This document shows, in pieces, positions 4,662 to 7,040 of a DNA stretch of 7,040 nt. The translations under genes were made by a program, and so were the position numbers. Numbering within the stretch: position 1 is the stretch's first letter; each line of letters opens with the position of its first letter. The notes beneath the pieces were generated by a model. That model saw only the letters and a program-made list of their open reading frames with translations, did no database searches and had not been told where the DNA came from. The DNA is taken from NCBI GenBank assembly GCA_007129525.1, contig SKVI01000183.1, positions 1 to 7,040 on the forward strand, in the 5' to 3' direction. This DNA is from Gemmatimonadota bacterium (GTDB lineage: Bacteria > Gemmatimonadota > Gemmatimonadetes > Longimicrobiales > Gaopeijiaceae).

Positions 4662-6263
4662 GTGGATAGCCACGGTGCGGGACAGGACAGCGTGACCGCA
4701 CCTGTCTTCATGGGACGGGCCTTCGTACCCGTTCCCACCGGCTCCCAGTCGGCGGCCTTCGACCGTCGAGCCATCGAGTCGGAGGGCGTGCCCCAGCCGG
4801 TCCTGATGGAAAACGCCGGGCGCGGCGCCGCCCAGGTGCTGACTCGCCTCTTTCCCCGGGGAACCGTTCTGGTTCTGGCCGGGGCCGGGAACAACGGGGG
4901 AGACGGTGTGGTTCTGGCCCGGACCCTTCAGAGCTGGGGGCGTCCGGTAGAACTCCTCTTCGACTCGGGACGTCCGAATCCGGACCCCCTGCTGCACGGG
5001 TGGGAAGTTTCCGGAGAGACGATTCCGGACGACGACGTCCGCCTGGTGGCTCACCTGCAGGCGGCCGACGTGGTGGTGGACGCCCTTCTGGGGACCGGTA
5101 TCCGCGGCGCCCCCCGACCTGCTCAGGCCCGGGTGATCCGGGCCATGAACGATACAGATTGCCCGGTGCTGGCGCTGGACATCCCGTCGGGAGTGGACGC
5201 CGACACCGGGGCCGTGGAGGGGGAGGTGGTCCGGGCTCGGGCCACGCTGGCGTTCGGAGCACCCAAGCTGGGTACCCTCCTGCATCCGGGGCGAGAGATG
5301 TCAGGTCGGCTGCTGGCGGTGGAGATTGGCTTTCCCCCCTGGGAGAGGACGGACGTGTCGGGTCGGCTTCTGACCCCGGAGTGGGCCCACCGCCACCGGC
5401 CGCGCCGCCCCCTGGTGACCCACAAGAACGCCGCCGGCCGGCTCCTGCTCGTGGCCGGCTCGGCCCGCATGGGTGGCGCCGCCGTCCTCGCCGCCCGGGG
5501 TGCCCTGCGTTCCGGGGTGGGGTACCTGCGGGTGGCCGTTCCGAAGGACCTCCGATCGGTCCTGCAGTCAGCCGTCCCGGAGGCGGTGCAGGTGGAGCGA
5601 GACGATCCCGACGCCCTTGGAGAGGCGCTGGCTGCCTCCGATGCACTGGCCGCCGGACCGGGCCTGGGCACCGACTCGGAAACGGCCCGGCTCCTGGTCG
5701 GACTCCTGGCGGAGGCGGGCAATCGACCCGTGCTCCTGGACGCCGACGCCCTGAACCTGCTGGCCGCCGGACAGTTGACCCACTGGGACCCGGCGGGGCC
5801 CGAAACCGCCCTTCTCACGCCCCATCCCGGCGAGGCGGCTCGGCTCCTGGACCGCTCCAGCGCGGAGGTGGGAGATGACCCGGTGCAGGCGGTGCGGGAG
5901 CTGGCTCGTCGCTACGGCGCCGCCGTTCTGCTCAAGGGCGCGCCCTCAATGGTGGCCACGCCCCGGGAGGCAGATCCGCTCCTCATCTCCGCCACCGGAT
6001 CCTCGGATCTGGCCCGGGCGGGCATGGGAGACGTCCTCACCGGTTCGGCGGGGGCGTTTCTGGCCCGGGGTGCCGACCCGGCGGTGGCCGGCGGTCTGGC
6101 GCTCCACTTCACGGGGCTGGCGGCGCTTCTGGCCGGCGAAGGCGAGGCCCTCCTGCCTGGAAGCGTGGCCGAGGGCCTGGTCCGGGCGCTGGCCATGGAG
6201 GGTGCCGGGACTTCGCCGTTGGAGCTCTCCTCCCTGATCCTGGACCTGCCTCGACCGTGGTGA
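4662..6263 (+). CDS. nnr: Bifunctional NAD(P)H-hydrate repair enzyme (epimerase + dehydratase)
   Basis: Up to 533 residues, two fused domains. The N-terminal YjeF_N/NnrE epimerase (about 25-235) interconverts the R and S forms of hydrated NAD(P)H: ENAGRGAAQ (50-58), AGAGNNGGDG (73-82), DALLGTG (140-146), DIPSGVDADTG (173-183). The C-terminal ribokinase-like NnrD dehydratase (about 240-530) restores NAD(P)H from the S-hydrate using ADP or ATP: HKNAAGRLLLVAGS (254-267), AAGPGLGTD (330-338), LLDADALN (358-365), LTPHPGEA (385-392), LLKGAP (423-428), ARAGMGDVLTG (451-461) with Asp457 as the expected catalytic aspartate. The usual N-P-x-(M/L)-A just before AGxGD reads SSDLA here, a local divergence. 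The start is uncertain: GTG 4662 is three bases after the zinc-ribbon stop; GTG 4692 has AGGA at 4684-4687 but close spacing; ATG 4710 would best match typical Nnr N-termini. The stop overlaps thiL. Confidence 0.96.
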   Translation: MDSHGAGQDSVTAPVFMGRAFVPVPTGSQSAAFDRRAIESEGVPQPVLMENAGRGAAQVLTRLFPRGTVLVLAGAGNNGGDGVVLARTLQSWGRPVELLFDSGRPNPDPLLHGWEVSGETIPDDDVRLVAHLQAADVVVDALLGTGIRGAPRPAQARVIRAMNDTDCPVLALDIPSGVDADTGAVEGEVVRARATLAFGAPKLGTLLHPGREMSGRLLAVEIGFPPWERTDVSGRLLTPEWAHRHRPRRPLVTHKNAAGRLLLVAGSARMGGAAVLAARGALRSGVGYLRVAVPKDLRSVLQSAVPEAVQVERDDPDALGEALAASDALAAGPGLGTDSETARLLVGLLAEAGNRPVLLDADALNLLAAGQLTHWDPAGPETALLTPHPGEAARLLDRSSAEVGDDPVQAVRELARRYGAAVLLKGAPSMVATPREADPLLISATGSSDLARAGMGDVLTGSAGAFLARGADPAVAGGLALHFTGLAALLAGEGEALLPGSVAEGLVRALAMEGAGTSPLELSSLILDLPRPW

Positions 6264-7040
6264 GCTCCTCGGCTCTGGGGCCTGGCCGGGAGTTCGACGA
6301 GATTCGTCGAGTGCTCGAAGGAGCTCCCGCCCTTCCGGACGATGTCCTGGTGGGCCCCGGAGACGACGCCGCGGTGGTGGCCCCGGACCTGGTGGTCTCC
6401 ACGGACCTGGCCGTGGAGGGGGTCCACTTCGACCTGGAGTGGATTACGGCCCGGGAAGCGGGCATGCGCGCCGTGGGTGCGGCCGTGAGCGACCTGGCGG
6501 CCATGGGTGGCGAATTCATCGGGGTGCTGGCCTCGGTGGCCATGCCTTCCTCCGGCCGCGCGGGCCCGGAGCTCATGGACGGAGTCCGGAAGCGCACCGA
6601 GGCGCTGGGGGGCCACCTCCTGGGGGGAGACCTCACCCGCTCGCCGGGACCCCTTGTGGTGGACGTGGTGGTTCTGGGTCGGGCACGCAGGCCGCTGCTT
6701 CGCTCCGGGGCCCGGCCTGGCGACGAGCTCTGGGTGACGGGCGCCCTGGGCGCCGCAGCGGGAGCCGTGCGGTGCTGGCGGGAAGGCCAGACGCCACCCC
6801 CAGCGCTCCGGAATGCCTTCGTCCACCCGGAGCCGCGACTCGAAGAGGCCCGGTGGCTGGCTTCCCAGCTCTACATCACGGCGGCCATCGATCTCTCCGA
6901 CGGGCTGGCCGGCGATGCCGGACACATGGCCGCCGCATCGAAGGTGGCCATTCGACTGGAGGCCGACGCCCTCCCGCTGGCACCGGGGCTCGCGGACCAC
7001 AGCCTCGAGCTGGCCCTCCATGGGGGTGAGGACTACGAAC
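6260..7040 (+). CDS. thiL: Thiamine-monophosphate kinase, 3' end beyond the window
   Basis: The first 260 residues of an enzyme usually about 310-340 long; the frame is open to the window edge. ThiL phosphorylates thiamine monophosphate with ATP to give thiamine diphosphate, the last step of cofactor synthesis. Seen: GPGDDAAVV (32-40), metal and nucleotide binding; STDLAVEGVHF (47-57); VSDLAAMGG (76-84); LGGDLTR (121-127); an AIR-synthase-like C-terminal domain starting near SGARPGDELWVTG (149-161); DLSDGLAGD (211-219); and GGEDYE (255-260) at the cut. These aspartates and glycines match the family of ThiL, PurM, SelD and HypE; the order and VEGVHF single out ThiL. The start is GTG at 6260, whose GTGA overlaps the nnr TGA by four bases; GTG 6257 is also in frame. 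There is no separate ribosome site, so translation is probably coupled to nnr. No TPP riboswitch is seen upstream. Confidence 0.95.
   Translation, partial: MSSSALGPGREFDEIRRVLEGAPALPDDVLVGPGDDAAVVAPDLVVSTDLAVEGVHFDLEWITAREAGMRAVGAAVSDLAAMGGEFIGVLASVAMPSSGRAGPELMDGVRKRTEALGGHLLGGDLTRSPGPLVVDVVVLGRARRPLLRSGARPGDELWVTGALGAAAGAVRCWREGQTPPPALRNAFVHPEPRLEEARWLASQLYITAAIDLSDGLAGDAGHMAAASKVAIRLEADALPLAPGLADHSLELALHGGEDYE

Noticed and set aside
4708..5646. Antisense open frame opposite nnr, and other open frames in 5000-5878
   Set aside because: These are composition shadows rich in P, G and R, opposite or out of frame with a well-conserved Nnr. No ribosome site or motif supports them.
6150..6260. 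TPP riboswitch upstream of thiL
   Set aside because: The thiL start overlaps the end of nnr, leaving no leader, and I do not see the conserved thi-box sequence (CUGAGA-type core) there.

Overview
The window is G+C-rich (roughly two thirds by eye), and every supported gene lies on the + strand. Codon third positions are mostly G or C, and GTG and TTG starts are used. The proteins look like ordinary bacterial metabolism. The gene set, plus a small protein of the family I recall as Minf_1886 / 'Verruc_Plancto-restricted' (TIGR04138), suggests an environmental bacterium such as a Gemmatimonadota or a relative of the Planctomycetes/Verrucomicrobia. No phylogenetic marker is present, so this is a guess.

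Layout. Positions 1-67 hold the tail of a 3-hydroxyacyl-CoA (3-hydroxybutyryl-CoA) dehydrogenase. Four bases later comes an acyl-CoA dehydrogenase (72-1253), so the left edge is the end of a fatty-acid or branched-chain acyl-CoA oxidation operon. A 188-base spacer with four predicted hairpins separates it from a leucine/phenylalanine-type amino acid dehydrogenase (1442-2497). Serine hydroxymethyltransferase glyA (2546-3817) follows after 48 bases. After another hairpin-bearing spacer come a 126-residue Minf_1886-family protein (3955-4335) and a 65-residue four-cysteine zinc ribbon (4461-4658). The bifunctional NAD(P)H-hydrate repair enzyme Nnr (4662-6263) starts three bases later. Its stop codon overlaps the start of thiamine-monophosphate kinase thiL (6260 to the window end, incomplete).

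How it fits together. The left half handles carbon skeletons: the amino acid dehydrogenase turns branched-chain or aromatic amino acids into 2-oxo acids (or the reverse), the acyl-CoA enzymes oxidise acyl-CoAs, and GlyA links serine and glycine to the folate one-carbon pool. The right half is cofactor maintenance: Nnr repairs damaged NAD(P)H and ThiL makes thiamine diphosphate. The two small uncharacterised proteins sit between the halves, and the zinc ribbon is close enough to nnr to be co-translated with it.

I found no mobile element, CRISPR array, tRNA, rRNA or clear riboswitch, and no convincing new multi-gene system. The least explained items are the two small proteins and the structured spacers at 1254-1441 and 3850-3890.
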